This document shows positions 1 to 7,235 of a stretch of DNA of 12,503 nucleotides, piece after piece. A program made the position numbers and the translations under genes. Source of the stretch: Gammaproteobacteria bacterium (GTDB taxonomy: Bacteria > Pseudomonadota > Gammaproteobacteria > Competibacterales > Competibacteraceae); NCBI GenBank assembly GCA_020047885.1, contig JAIFNF010000122.1, positions 1 through 12,503 on the forward strand. The letters run 5' to 3'. The notes under the pieces are model-generated. The model saw only the letters and a list, made by a program, of their open reading frames with translations, made no database searches and had not been told where the DNA came from. Numbering within the stretch: position 1 is the stretch's first letter; each line of letters opens with the position of its first letter.

Positions 1-52
1 TGCTGCAATGAACATTCTCCGATTGGGGCATCAATCGCTGGCTCTGAAGTGA
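1..52 (+). CDS. tnpB: TnpB (IS200/IS605 OrfB) C-terminal end, partial
   Basis: The frame whose first whole codon starts at base 2 reads AAMNILRLGHQSLALK and stops at TGA 50-52. The N-A-A-x-N-I-L-R-L-G pattern is what I know as the end of the RuvC-like nuclease domain and tail of IS605/IS1341-type TnpB proteins. TnpB is an RNA-guided DNA endonuclease carried by IS200/IS605 transposons. Only 16 codons are in the window, so catalytic residues and the integrity of the gene cannot be judged. The hairpin that starts about ten bases after the stop has the form expected for the element's right end and strengthens the call. Family recognition is by eye. Confidence 0.75.
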   Translation, partial: AAMNILRLGHQSLALK

Positions 53-107
53 GTCAGGAATCCCCGTCCTTTAGGGCGGGGAGGATGTCAAGCAGCTCAG
101 CATGTTT
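1..107 (+). ncRNA. 3' end of TnpB omega (re)RNA with candidate guide, partial
   Basis: Immediately after the tnpB stop lies a GC-rich hairpin: CCCCGTCC (62-69), loop TTTA (70-73), GGGCGGGG (74-81), eight pairs including one G-U. It is followed by GAGGATGTCAA ending at base 91. In IS200/IS605 elements this hairpin plus a short TCAA-like tail marks the right end and the 3' boundary of the omega RNA scaffold, which overlaps the end of tnpB. The flanking DNA copied next in the transcript acts as the guide. By that model the guide begins at 92; the end given here (107, about 16 nt) is a guess. The 5' part of the RNA lies outside the window. Assignment is by pattern, not covariance search. Confidence 0.55.
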
Positions 108-110
108 TAA

Positions 111-130
111 GCTCAATATGGGCTCAATAT
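111..130. repeat. Short direct repeat GCTCAATAT
   Basis: GCTCAATAT occurs at 111-119 and again at 122-130, an 11-base period, between the IS right end and the downstream terminator. It may be chance or a trace of slippage near the insertion. No function is assigned. Confidence 0.3.
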
Positions 131-140
131 CCTGTACTTG

Positions 141-171
141 ACCGCCAGCCGGAATTGCTGGCGGTTTTTTT
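141..171 (+). terminator. Strong intrinsic terminator
   Basis: A perfect 9-bp stem, ACCGCCAGC (141-149) with GCTGGCGGT (157-165), a 7-base loop and a run of seven T (165-171) form a textbook Rho-independent terminator for rightward transcription. It would end a transcript from tnpB/omega RNA or from a gene that the insertion displaced. The T run overlaps the TAA stop of the leftward gene at 170-172. Read leftward the stem is not followed by a T run, so it is not a good terminator for that gene. Confidence 0.85.
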
Positions 172-1102
172 ATGGTACGAACAGCGTCGCGACCACTGGA
201 TCGTGATCGCTGGCCGGTTCCGGATGGCGGGAGGTTACGTCACTGTGGATATGCGGAATATGAACCGTTGCGCCGTGCCGCAACGCTGGGCTGACCAGAA
301 TATGATCCAGAGCTTGCGGCTGATCGCCATGGCGGCGGGTATAGCATTGTTTGGGCGGCACCTCGTCGAGCACGTTAAAAAACCGCTCGCCTTTGAGCAA
401 TTTCAGGGTCTTGGAACCGGGCACGTCGTTCATATCGCCTAATATCACAATCGCCGCCTGCGGGTCGCAGGCCAATAGATCGGCAGCGAAACCCTGCACG
501 ACTTCCGCCTGGGCATGGCGCTGCTGTTTGGCGTAATCCTCCTCGCGGCGCGTCGCGGAACGCATCGATTTGAAATGGCAGACGATGACGAACAGCCGCC
601 GTCCACCTACCACCAACTCCGCCGCCAGCGCTTTCCGACAAGGCACCCAGTGATGGTGGTTATCGCTGGCAAAAGCCGGGTGCGCCGGTTCGATCCGGCC
701 CGGATTCAGGGTCAGACCCGGTTGGCGCTCGCTAAAACGAATACCGACCCGATCCTCCGGACCCGCGTTGCCCCGGTCAGGAAACCCCACCCGCGCCGGA
801 TTGAACAGCAAGCCCACCCGGATATTCGCGCCCGCCATGCCACCGTCCCGATGAGCCATCGGCGGCACTTCCCGAAATGCGTAGTGCGGACCGCCCACCG
901 CCGTAATCGCGGCAATGAGCGCCTGATACGCAGCATCCGCAGGCACCGGTCCCATCGTTGGACGAATCGCTACGATCTCCTGTAACGCGACAATATCTGG
1001 CCCGCCCAGCACCTCGGCAATGATGATCCCCAACCGCGCCAGCCGTTCCCGGGGGGCGTCCACACCCAGATTGCAGAGGTTAAAGGTGGCGATGGTCAGC
1101 AT
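170..1102 (-). CDS. Endonuclease/exonuclease/phosphatase family protein
   Basis: A 310-residue protein of the metal-dependent EEP superfamily (DNase I / exonuclease III / phosphatase fold). The family motifs appear in order: TIATFNLCNLG at 3-13; LQE with the metal-binding Glu at 42; CHFKS with His 176; GDMND at 222-226 with the Asp/Asn pair; LDHILVS at 265-271; and ASDHDPV at 297-303 with the catalytic Asp-His. All expected catalytic positions therefore look intact. No signal peptide or membrane segment is seen, so a cytoplasmic enzyme is likely. The substrate (DNA, RNA, phospholipid or sugar phosphate) cannot be read from sequence. I chose the ATG at 1102 over an upstream in-frame start near 1183 because homology begins there and the longer form would run into the M23 gene. 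It is the last gene of the leftward run, 25 nt after the M23 stop. Confidence 0.85.
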   Translation of the reverse strand: MLTIATFNLCNLGVDAPRERLARLGIIIAEVLGGPDIVALQEIVAIRPTMGPVPADAAYQALIAAITAVGGPHYAFREVPPMAHRDGGMAGANIRVGLLFNPARVGFPDRGNAGPEDRVGIRFSERQPGLTLNPGRIEPAHPAFASDNHHHWVPCRKALAAELVVGGRRLFVIVCHFKSMRSATRREEDYAKQQRHAQAEVVQGFAADLLACDPQAAIVILGDMNDVPGSKTLKLLKGERFFNVLDEVPPKQCYTRRHGDQPQALDHILVSPALRHGATVHIPHIHSDVTSRHPEPASDHDPVVATLFVP

Positions 1103-1127
1103 GGCGGTATTTTTCCGGGTGAGCGCG

Positions 1128-2069
1128 TCAGGGTGTGATGAGCAACAGGCCAGTGACGGGCGTGATCGCGGCACCGTTCGCACCGGCGAACTCGAAGGGG
1201 ATGGAGACCAGTTCCATGCCGGCGTTGCGCTGGATGGCGAAATGCAGATGTGGGCCGGTGGAAAAGCCGGTATTGCCGGAATTGGCCAGCCAGGCGCTGC
1301 GTTCTACCCGCTGGCCTGGAGAAACCCGGATCGAATCCGGGTGCAGATGCGCATAGACGGCCATGGTGCCGTCATCATGGAGAACGCGAACGGCGTTAGC
1401 CCGGGTCTGGTATTTGGGATCAACACCGCCATCGAAAAAATCGCCCGCAGCTTCCATGACTATCCCGGCGCGGGCGGCGCGCACCGGCGCACCCAGCGGC
1501 ATCCCAATATCGACGGCATAGCGACTTTGGGGATGCTGGTGGCTGAATGCGCCGTCAAACGCCTGGCCGATGGGAAATCGCTGTCCAGTCGCAAAGGGCG
1601 GTGAATAAGGCTGTTCGGGGCGATGAACGGTGGCGGGATCGCCCAATACGGCTTGCACCTGGTAGCTATAGCGCCAGCGCGGCCCGCTGGGTTTCAGCCG
1701 GACGACCACCGTTTCGGTGCGGGCTGGCACAACCATCCGCACCGGCAACGGCGGTTCAGCGCGCATGTTTTCGAGGGTTTCGGCGCTGACCTCCACCTCG
1801 ATGGGGCCGTAATAATCGTTGATCGCCGCCAATATCGGGGCTTCCGGCGTGCCCAGATTGCGGAGGCTGACCTTGACCGGCGCTTCACTGACCGGCAAGA
1901 CGCTGACTTCAACCGGGACATCGGCGGCGGGCGGCTTGTCGGTGAAGATCCAGGCACCTTGGTCGTCCTGGTATTTATAGAGTTTTTTAGCCAGCGCCGG
2001 TTGCGGATAAAGACTGGGTAACAGCGCCAGCAGCAGCGTGGCCGCCCGCCAGCGATGCCGGTTATACAT
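1128..2069 (-). CDS. Secreted M23 family peptidase with DUF4124-like N-terminus
   Basis: A 313-residue exported protein. Residues 1-27 form a signal peptide: basic start, Leu-rich core, and cleavage probably after ALA 27. Residues about 29-50 (LYKYQDDQGAWIFTDKPP) resemble DUF4124, a short module common at the N-terminus of gammaproteobacterial envelope proteins. A probable beta-sandwich region follows to about 155. The C-terminal half is an M23 (LytM-like) zinc metallopeptidase: H179 or H177 with D187 in the SRYAVDIGMP block, YAHLH at 239-243, and PHLHF at 273-277 with the HxH pair. M23 enzymes cut peptidoglycan cross-bridges, and some members are inactive regulators; the ligands look present here. 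The ATG at 2069 is preceded by GGTGA at good spacing. The frame stays open much further upstream, but that part only shadows the SDR gene. Confidence 0.85.
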   Translation of the reverse strand: MYNRHRWRAATLLLALLPSLYPQPALAKKLYKYQDDQGAWIFTDKPPAADVPVEVSVLPVSEAPVKVSLRNLGTPEAPILAAINDYYGPIEVEVSAETLENMRAEPPLPVRMVVPARTETVVVRLKPSGPRWRYSYQVQAVLGDPATVHRPEQPYSPPFATGQRFPIGQAFDGAFSHQHPQSRYAVDIGMPLGAPVRAARAGIVMEAAGDFFDGGVDPKYQTRANAVRVLHDDGTMAVYAHLHPDSIRVSPGQRVERSAWLANSGNTGFSTGPHLHFAIQRNAGMELVSIPFEFAGANGAAITPVTGLLLITP

Positions 2070-2103
2070 GATCGTTATCACCGCCGCCGATGGAGAGCCG
2101 TCG

Positions 2104-2769
2104 TTACTGATTGAAGTAGTGAATATGCAGACCTTCCTGGTCACTTTTGGCCAGTTCCACCATACGGGCAGCGACGGTTTCCGCCAGCACCGGGCGATAG
2201 CGGCTGAAGGGTCCCCAAAGTAACCAGGACCAGAGCGGCGCAAAAAATTTGCCCCAACTCTCGATCGGGCGCGGTTCCCAGCGTTGGCCGAGCAGCAGTG
2301 AGGGCCGCAGAATATGGATGGTCTTGAACGGTAATTCACTGACCGCGGCTTCGGCTCGACCCTTGACCCGGTTATAGAACACCGGCGAACCGGGATCAGC
2401 GCCGACTGCGGAAACCAGCACAAACCGCGGTACCCCCCGCGCTGCCGCCAGTCTGGCGACTTCAGCCACGTAGATATGATCGACCCTGGCGAAGGCTTCC
2501 AGCGTACCCGCTGCTCGATGCGTTGTCCCCAGACAGCACAGCACCACATCGACGTCAAAGGCGTCGGCATGATCGCTGAGATGATCGAAGTCCACGACCT
2601 CGGTGCGCAGCTTGGGAAAGGCTTCCGCGGCTTCTTCCAGCAGACGGCGGGCAAGGACGGTGACCGCGTTGAAATCCTTGTCGTAGAGCAACTCGCCCAG
2701 ACAGTGGCCACCGACCAGGCCGGTGGCACCGACCAGCAGGGCGCGGATGCCGGTAGATGGATTCGCCAT
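2104..2769 (-). CDS. Atypical SDR / NAD(P)-binding oxidoreductase
   Basis: A 221-residue Rossmann-fold protein. The nucleotide-binding loop is GATGLVG at 14-20 after a hydrophobic strand. LCCLGTT follows near 78-83. A Ser-Tyr-Lys set typical of short-chain dehydrogenases is present: FVLVSAVG with S120, and YNRVKG with Y132 and K136. The overall pattern resembles the atypical SDRs related to human HTATIP2/TIP30 and bacterial NAD(P)H-binding proteins. The substrate is unknown. I chose the ATG at 2769, with AGGAA ten bases upstream, over the longer form starting at 2805, whose first codons overlap the Uma2 gene. It lies 34 nt before the M23 start and is probably co-transcribed. Confidence 0.8.
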   Translation of the reverse strand: MANPSTGIRALLVGATGLVGGHCLGELLYDKDFNAVTVLARRLLEEAAEAFPKLRTEVVDFDHLSDHADAFDVDVVLCCLGTTHRAAGTLEAFARVDHIYVAEVARLAAARGVPRFVLVSAVGADPGSPVFYNRVKGRAEAAVSELPFKTIHILRPSLLLGQRWEPRPIESWGKFFAPLWSWLLWGPFSRYRPVLAETVAARMVELAKSDQEGLHIHYFNQ

Positions 2770-2794
2770 GGGATATAGTTCCTGTGTCAAAATT

Positions 2795-3271
2795 TTATAA
2801 ATCAATGTTCACTGGAAAATCGGACGCCAGTGCTGATTGTTCGAGAAGCCCGCCCGGCGCATAAAATGTCATCTTGCCATGTTCATCGCACGTCCAGCAT
2901 TCCAGCGCTCCTCGACTGAAATACAGAGCCATTTTTTCACGAATTTCCCGCTTTGAATTGCTCGATGAAATCACTTCGACGCAGATTTCCGGGGCGATGG
3001 AGCATTCATTTTCCTCCCGGATGATCTGGAACCGTTCCGGGGAAACCCAGGCCGCATCAGCCACCTTAGTGCCTGCAGGCGTAGCAATCGCGCATTCCGG
3101 GAAAGTCCGGCCATGAGGTAGCAAGGTTCGTAACAAATGTTCGATTTCTCCCTGAAAAATCGAGTGGTAAACTTTGACGGGAGACATGACCACCTGCCCA
3201 TATTCATTCAATTCGATTTTAAACGGCAAATTACGCAGATGCCGATTCGCACACGCTTCTTCCCAGTTCAT
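2795..3271 (-). CDS. Uma2 family (DUF820) restriction-endonuclease-like protein
   Basis: A 158-residue protein matching the Uma2/DUF820 pattern, a PD-(D/E)XK nuclease fold of unknown physiological role that is numerous in cyanobacteria and scattered in proteobacteria. Recognisable blocks are KVADAAWVSPERF at 69-81 (D72 as the Asp), PEICVEVISSSNSKREIREKMALYF at about 94-118 (E99 and a following Lys), and ECWTCDEHGKMTFY near the end. Length is slightly under the roughly 180-200 usual for the family, and the start lacks part of the usual N-terminal helix. The ATG shares its A with the recN stop (TGATG), and a strong GGAGG (3286-3282) inside recN sits 10 nt upstream, so translation is probably coupled. 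By hand count its G+C is about one half, against about 60% in sampled recN lines, which suggests acquisition. Confidence 0.85.
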   Translation of the reverse strand: MNWEEACANRHLRNLPFKIELNEYGQVVMSPVKVYHSIFQGEIEHLLRTLLPHGRTFPECAIATPAGTKVADAAWVSPERFQIIREENECSIAPEICVEVISSSNSKREIREKMALYFSRGALECWTCDEHGKMTFYAPGGLLEQSALASDFPVNIDL

Positions 3272-4959
3272 CAGATTTCACCCTCCGCCGTTGATAACGC
3301 CGCTTTTTCGACCATCTCCCGCGCATGGGCCAGCGTATTCGCGGTCAGCTCCAGTCCGCCCAGCATCCGGGCAATTTCGGTAATCCGTTCATCGGTCGCC
3401 AGTGGTTGCACCCCGGTATGGGTGGTTTCGCCATCGGTGCGCTTTTCCACTTTGAGCTGTTGATGCGCCTGTGCCGCGACCTGCGGTAAATGGGTCACAC
3501 ACAGTACCTGCCGGTTGCCGCCTAACGTCCGCAACTGCCGCCCTACCACTTCCGCCACCCCCCCGCCAATGCCACTGTCCACCTCGTCAAAAATCAGCGT
3601 CGGGATGCGGGCAGCGCGGGCGGTAATCACCTGAATCGCCAGACTGATGCGCGACAATTCACCGCCGGACGCTACTTTAGCCAGGGGGCGCAACGGCTGC
3701 CCCGGATTGGCGCTGACCAGAAATTCCACGGTTTCCAGTCCGCCCGGCGTCGGCTTGTCCAGCCGTTCCAGGGTCATCGCGAACCGGCCCCCCGGCATAC
3801 CCAGTTCCGTCAATGCCTGGGAAACTCGCTCGCTCAGTTCCCGCACGGCCACCGTGCGCCGTTCACTGAGTTGATCGGCAGACTCCTGATAGGCAGCCCG
3901 CGCCATTTTCACCGCCTGCTGCAAGTCGTCCAGCCGGGTTTCGCTATGCTCCAGCGTGTCCAGTTCTGCCTCGAAACGCGCCTGCAACGCCGGCAACTCT
4001 CCGGCATCCAGCCGATGCTTGCGAGCCAGTTGATGGGCGGCGGTCAACCGTTGTTCCACCCCGGCCAGATGGTCAGGATCGAGATCCAGCGCCTGCACAT
4101 AGCCGCGCAATTCCCCACTGGCTTCCTGCACCTGAATCAGCGCTGCATTCAACAACTCGCTGATCGGCGTCAACCGGGCGTCCAGTCGGCTTAGCGTATC
4201 CAGTTCCCGCAAGCTGTGACCGAGTTGATCGGCCACCGTGCCTTCATCGCCCTCGCTGAGCTGATTCAGCAACCGCTGGCCAGTGTCGAGCAGTTGGCTG
4301 GCGTTGGCCAGTCGCCGCTGTTCGGATTCCAATTGCGCCACTTCACCTTCAGCAAGATTCAGCGCTGCCAACTCTTTCAGGTGATAGCGCAGAATATCCA
4401 GGCGGGCGTCGCGTTCACTGCTGGCCTGTCGTAGATCGCGCAGTTCCTGCCGCAACCGGTTCCAAGTTCGGTAATGCTCAGCGACTTCGGCAACCAGCGT
4501 GGCGTTACCCGCGTAATCATCCAGCAGTTGCCGCTGAGCCTCACGGCGCAACAGCGACTGATGTTCATGCTGACCATGAATATCCACCAGCCATTCGCCC
4601 AGCTCCCGCAGCGCCTGGGCCGGTTGCGGAACGCCGTTGATGTAGTTACGGGAACGGCCATTGCTGGCGATCACCCGCCGTAAATGGCACTCCCCTTCGC
4701 CGTTCAGATCCCGTTCGGCCAGCCAGGTTCGCGCCACTGGCAGGGCGTCCAGATCGAAGACGGCGCTGATGTCCGCACGTTCCGCGCCATGGCGAATCGC
4801 ACTGCTGTCGGCCCGGTCGCCGAGCAGCAGGCCAATGGCATCCACCAGAATGGATTTACCGGCCCCGGTTTCGCCGGTGACGGCGGTCATCCCGGAGGCC
4901 AGGTCCAGGTCCAGGGTTTCGACAATGGCGAAGTCGCGGATGCGCAGTTGGGTGAGCAT
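3271..4959 (-). CDS. recN: DNA repair protein RecN
   Basis: A 562-residue SMC-like ATPase acting in recombinational repair of double-strand breaks; the usual length is about 553-570. Visible features are Walker A GETGAGKS at 29-36; the QHEHQSLL block after about residue 130; a long Gln/Glu/Leu-rich coiled coil through the middle; the ABC signature ASGGELSR near 430; and Walker B LIFDEVDSGIGGG near 455-465, followed by CVTHLPQVAAQA. All ATPase motifs are intact. It follows nadK by three bases, the same order as in E. coli and relatives. In E. coli recN is SOS-induced from its own LexA boxes; I saw no obvious CTGT-N8-ACAG operator just before this start, so transcription from upstream of nadK is inferred. 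Confidence 0.97.
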   Translation of the reverse strand: MLTQLRIRDFAIVETLDLDLASGMTAVTGETGAGKSILVDAIGLLLGDRADSSAIRHGAERADISAVFDLDALPVARTWLAERDLNGEGECHLRRVIASNGRSRNYINGVPQPAQALRELGEWLVDIHGQHEHQSLLRREAQRQLLDDYAGNATLVAEVAEHYRTWNRLRQELRDLRQASSERDARLDILRYHLKELAALNLAEGEVAQLESEQRRLANASQLLDTGQRLLNQLSEGDEGTVADQLGHSLRELDTLSRLDARLTPISELLNAALIQVQEASGELRGYVQALDLDPDHLAGVEQRLTAAHQLARKHRLDAGELPALQARFEAELDTLEHSETRLDDLQQAVKMARAAYQESADQLSERRTVAVRELSERVSQALTELGMPGGRFAMTLERLDKPTPGGLETVEFLVSANPGQPLRPLAKVASGGELSRISLAIQVITARAARIPTLIFDEVDSGIGGGVAEVVGRQLRTLGGNRQVLCVTHLPQVAAQAHQQLKVEKRTDGETTHTGVQPLATDERITEIARMLGGLELTANTLAHAREMVEKAALSTAEGEI

Positions 4960-4962
4960 GGC

Positions 4963-5865
4963 TTAGATAAACGGCGAGGCTTCCGGGCTGAGGCCCCAGC
5001 GCAGCTTGGCTCGCAGCAATTTGAAATAGTCATGGTTGACCGGATGCAGCAGTCGCACCATGCGCTCCTTCTTGCGGATCATGATCCGGTCGCCCGGTTC
5101 AATCGCCAGACTGATCTGGCCGTCGCAGGTAATCTGGGTTTGCGTAGTCGTGTTCGGGTTCAGCACCACCTCGATCACACTGTCCAATTTGACCACAATC
5201 GGGCGATGATTGAGGGTATGCGGGCAAATCGGCACCAGGACTACCGCTTCGAGACCGGGATGCAGAATCGGGCCGCCGCCCGCCAGCGCGTAGGCGGTTG
5301 AACCGGTCGGCGTGGAGATAATCAGCCCGTCGGCGTGGTAGGCATTCAGAAACCGCCCATCGACGAAGGTATCGACCTCGATCATCCGCGCCACATCGCG
5401 CTTGTGAACCACCACGTCATTGAGCGCGTCAGCTTCGCCCGTGACCTGACCCTCATGCAACACCTGGGCGTGCAACATCGCCCGGCGGGCTTCGCGGAAC
5501 TCGCCATTGAGTACCTCGTCGAGCCGGTGGGGGAGTTCCCCCGGCGACACGTCGGCCAAAAAGCCGAGCCGCCCCAGGTTGATGCCCAGGATCGGCACTT
5601 CGTAATCGACCAGCGAGCGGGCGGCGTTCAGCAAGGTGCCGTCGCCGCCCATGACTATGGCGAGATCACATTGTTCGCCAATGGCGGTACGGCTGGCGGA
5701 TTCCAGCGTATTGTTGGGAATCAGCCGGGCGGTGCTTTCATCAAGCAGCACCCGCAACTGGCGCCGGATCAGGTGATCCGCGATCTGATGGAGGGCGCTA
5801 GCGACGGTGGACTCGCCGAATTTGCCGATAAGGCCAATCGTATGAAAAACCGGGACAGAGGACAT
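4963..5865 (-). CDS. nadK: NAD kinase
   Basis: A 300-residue ATP/polyphosphate-dependent NAD kinase, which phosphorylates NAD to NADP in the cytoplasm. Diagnostic motifs are GGDGTLLNAA at 73-82, NLGRLGFLADV at 96-106, NDVVVHK at 149-155, and the glycine-rich ADGLIISTPTGSTAYALAGGGPI at about 178-200. Length agrees with the E. coli enzyme (292). The longer frame to 5895 begins with TTG; I chose the ATG at 5865 because the longer version adds only a non-conserved TQYP-type leader. Neither start has a strong Shine-Dalgarno. It is the first gene of the leftward group and is divergent from the HD-GYP gene. Confidence 0.95.
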   Translation of the reverse strand: MSSVPVFHTIGLIGKFGESTVASALHQIADHLIRRQLRVLLDESTARLIPNNTLESASRTAIGEQCDLAIVMGGDGTLLNAARSLVDYEVPILGINLGRLGFLADVSPGELPHRLDEVLNGEFREARRAMLHAQVLHEGQVTGEADALNDVVVHKRDVARMIEVDTFVDGRFLNAYHADGLIISTPTGSTAYALAGGGPILHPGLEAVVLVPICPHTLNHRPIVVKLDSVIEVVLNPNTTTQTQITCDGQISLAIEPGDRIMIRKKERMVRLLHPVNHDYFKLLRAKLRWGLSPEASPFI

Positions 5866-6039
5866 CGTTGGGTACTGTGTGGTGGGTGCAGACAACTTAT
5901 CATTTTAGATGAAACCACGCCAAGCGCCGAAAGTCTTGTCGCCGGATTGACGATTTATTCATCCGGAGCCGTCAAGGCAGTCATTCGGCGCTAGAAAGAT
6001 CATAATATCGCCAATATCTCTTACCGTGTATCCGATCCG
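5866..6039. other. Divergent nadK / HD-GYP intergenic region with nested inverted repeats
   Basis: This 174-base divergent region must carry promoters for both directions, but I see no convincing -35/-10 pair. It contains a nested palindrome. The outer arms are AGCGCCGAA (5923-5931) and TTCGGCGCT (5984-5992), a perfect 9-base match. The inner arms are CCGGAT (5942-5947) and ATCCGG (5961-5966). It could form a cruciform in DNA or a branched hairpin in the RGY-family gene's leader RNA, or serve as a binding site. A CATAAT at 6001-6006 could be a -10 box but has no clear -35 partner. Confidence 0.5.
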
Positions 6040-7200
6040 ATGACTCCAGCCCAATCCTCAAGCCAAACGATCCTGATTGTCGATGATGTCCCGGAAAATC
6101 TCACCGTACTGGGCGAATTGCTGCAACCGCACTATCGGGTGCGGGTCGCCAATTCCGGGGCCAGAGCCTTGCAAGTGGCGGCCTCGGCACCCAAACCCGA
6201 CCTGATTTTGCTCGACGTGATGATGCCCGGTATGGACGGTTATGCCGTACTCAGCCGCTTGCGCGACAATCCTGACACGGCGAATATTCCGGTAATCTTC
6301 GTGACCGCCATGGACACCACCGAAGATGAAGTGCGGGGGCTGGATTTGGGTGCCGCCGACTACATCACCAAGCCCGTCCGCCCGGCAATTGTCCTGACCC
6401 GGGTGCGTGCGCAATTAGAGTTGAAACAGGCCCGCGACTGGCTGAAGGATCAGAATGCCTTTCTGGAAGCCGAAGTGGCGCGGCGTATGGCAGAAAATCA
6501 GTTAATTCAGGAGATCAGCATCCGGGCGCTAGCCCGCCTGGCCGAAATCCGCGATCCGGAAACCGGCAATCATCTGCGCCGCACGCAAGGCTATATCCGG
6601 GTGCTGGCCAACCATTTAAAAACCCATCCCCGGTTTGCCGACCCCCTGCAGGACCCCATCGCCATTGAAGTGCTGGTCAAGTCTGCGCCATTGCACGACA
6701 TTGGCAAGGTCGGTATTCCCGATCACATTCTGCTCAAACCCGGCAAACTGACCCCCGAAGAATGGGACATCATGAAAACCCATGCCCGGCTCGGCTTCGA
6801 GGCCATTGAACAGGCCGAGCAGGATGCGGAACAACCGGTCGCCTTTCTGGCGGTCGCTAAGGAAATCGCCCATTACCACCATGAAAAATGGGATGGGTCC
6901 GGCTATCCTGAGGGACTGGTGGGTGAGGCCATTCCCCTGTCAGCGCGACTGATGGCGTTAGCCGATGTGTTTGATGCGCTGATTTCCCGCCGGGTCTACA
7001 AACCACCCATGTCCATGGAGCAGGCGGTCAGCATTATTAGCGAAGGGCGAGGCCGCCATTTTGATCCGGATATCGTCGACGCCTTCTTCGCCCTGTGCGG
7101 TGAGTTTGCGACCATCGCCCAACGCTACGCCGACCGTGATGCCGACCTGCTCGCCAAACAGGCCACGTTTACCTCTCATCAATCGCCCGGTTCGCCATGA
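6040..7200 (+). CDS. Response regulator with HD-GYP c-di-GMP phosphodiesterase domain
   Basis: A 386-residue two-domain protein. Residues 10-128 are a CheY-like receiver with the acidic pair D15/D16, phospho-acceptor D59 in LLDVMMPGMDGY, T89 and K111, all canonical. A helical, probably coiled-coil linker spans about 125-160. Residues about 160-360 are an HD-GYP domain with the EIRDPETGNHLRRTQ start block, HDIGKVGIPD at 219-228 and HHEKWDGSGYP at 280-290, so metal-binding and GYP residues are intact. Such proteins hydrolyse cyclic di-GMP when phosphorylated, switching between motile and sessile states. No histidine kinase is nearby, so its partner is unknown. The ATG at 6040 has a poor ribosome-binding site. 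It ends 35 nt before hrcA and may share its transcript. Confidence 0.93.
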   Translation: MTPAQSSSQTILIVDDVPENLTVLGELLQPHYRVRVANSGARALQVAASAPKPDLILLDVMMPGMDGYAVLSRLRDNPDTANIPVIFVTAMDTTEDEVRGLDLGAADYITKPVRPAIVLTRVRAQLELKQARDWLKDQNAFLEAEVARRMAENQLIQEISIRALARLAEIRDPETGNHLRRTQGYIRVLANHLKTHPRFADPLQDPIAIEVLVKSAPLHDIGKVGIPDHILLKPGKLTPEEWDIMKTHARLGFEAIEQAEQDAEQPVAFLAVAKEIAHYHHEKWDGSGYPEGLVGEAIPLSARLMALADVFDALISRRVYKPPMSMEQAVSIISEGRGRHFDPDIVDAFFALCGEFATIAQRYADRDADLLAKQATFTSHQSPGSP

Positions 7201-7235
7201 CCCGGTTGAGTATGCACTAGCCTTTTGGGCGCTCT

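Noticed and set aside
2070..2729. Upstream extension of the M23 frame to 533 codons
   Set aside because: It lies in another frame of the SDR gene and has no protein-like motifs. The signal peptide and GGTGA ribosome site place the real start at 2069.
4684..5301. 205-codon plus-strand frame over the recN-nadK junction
   Set aside because: It is antisense to two conserved genes, with composition typical of shadow frames.
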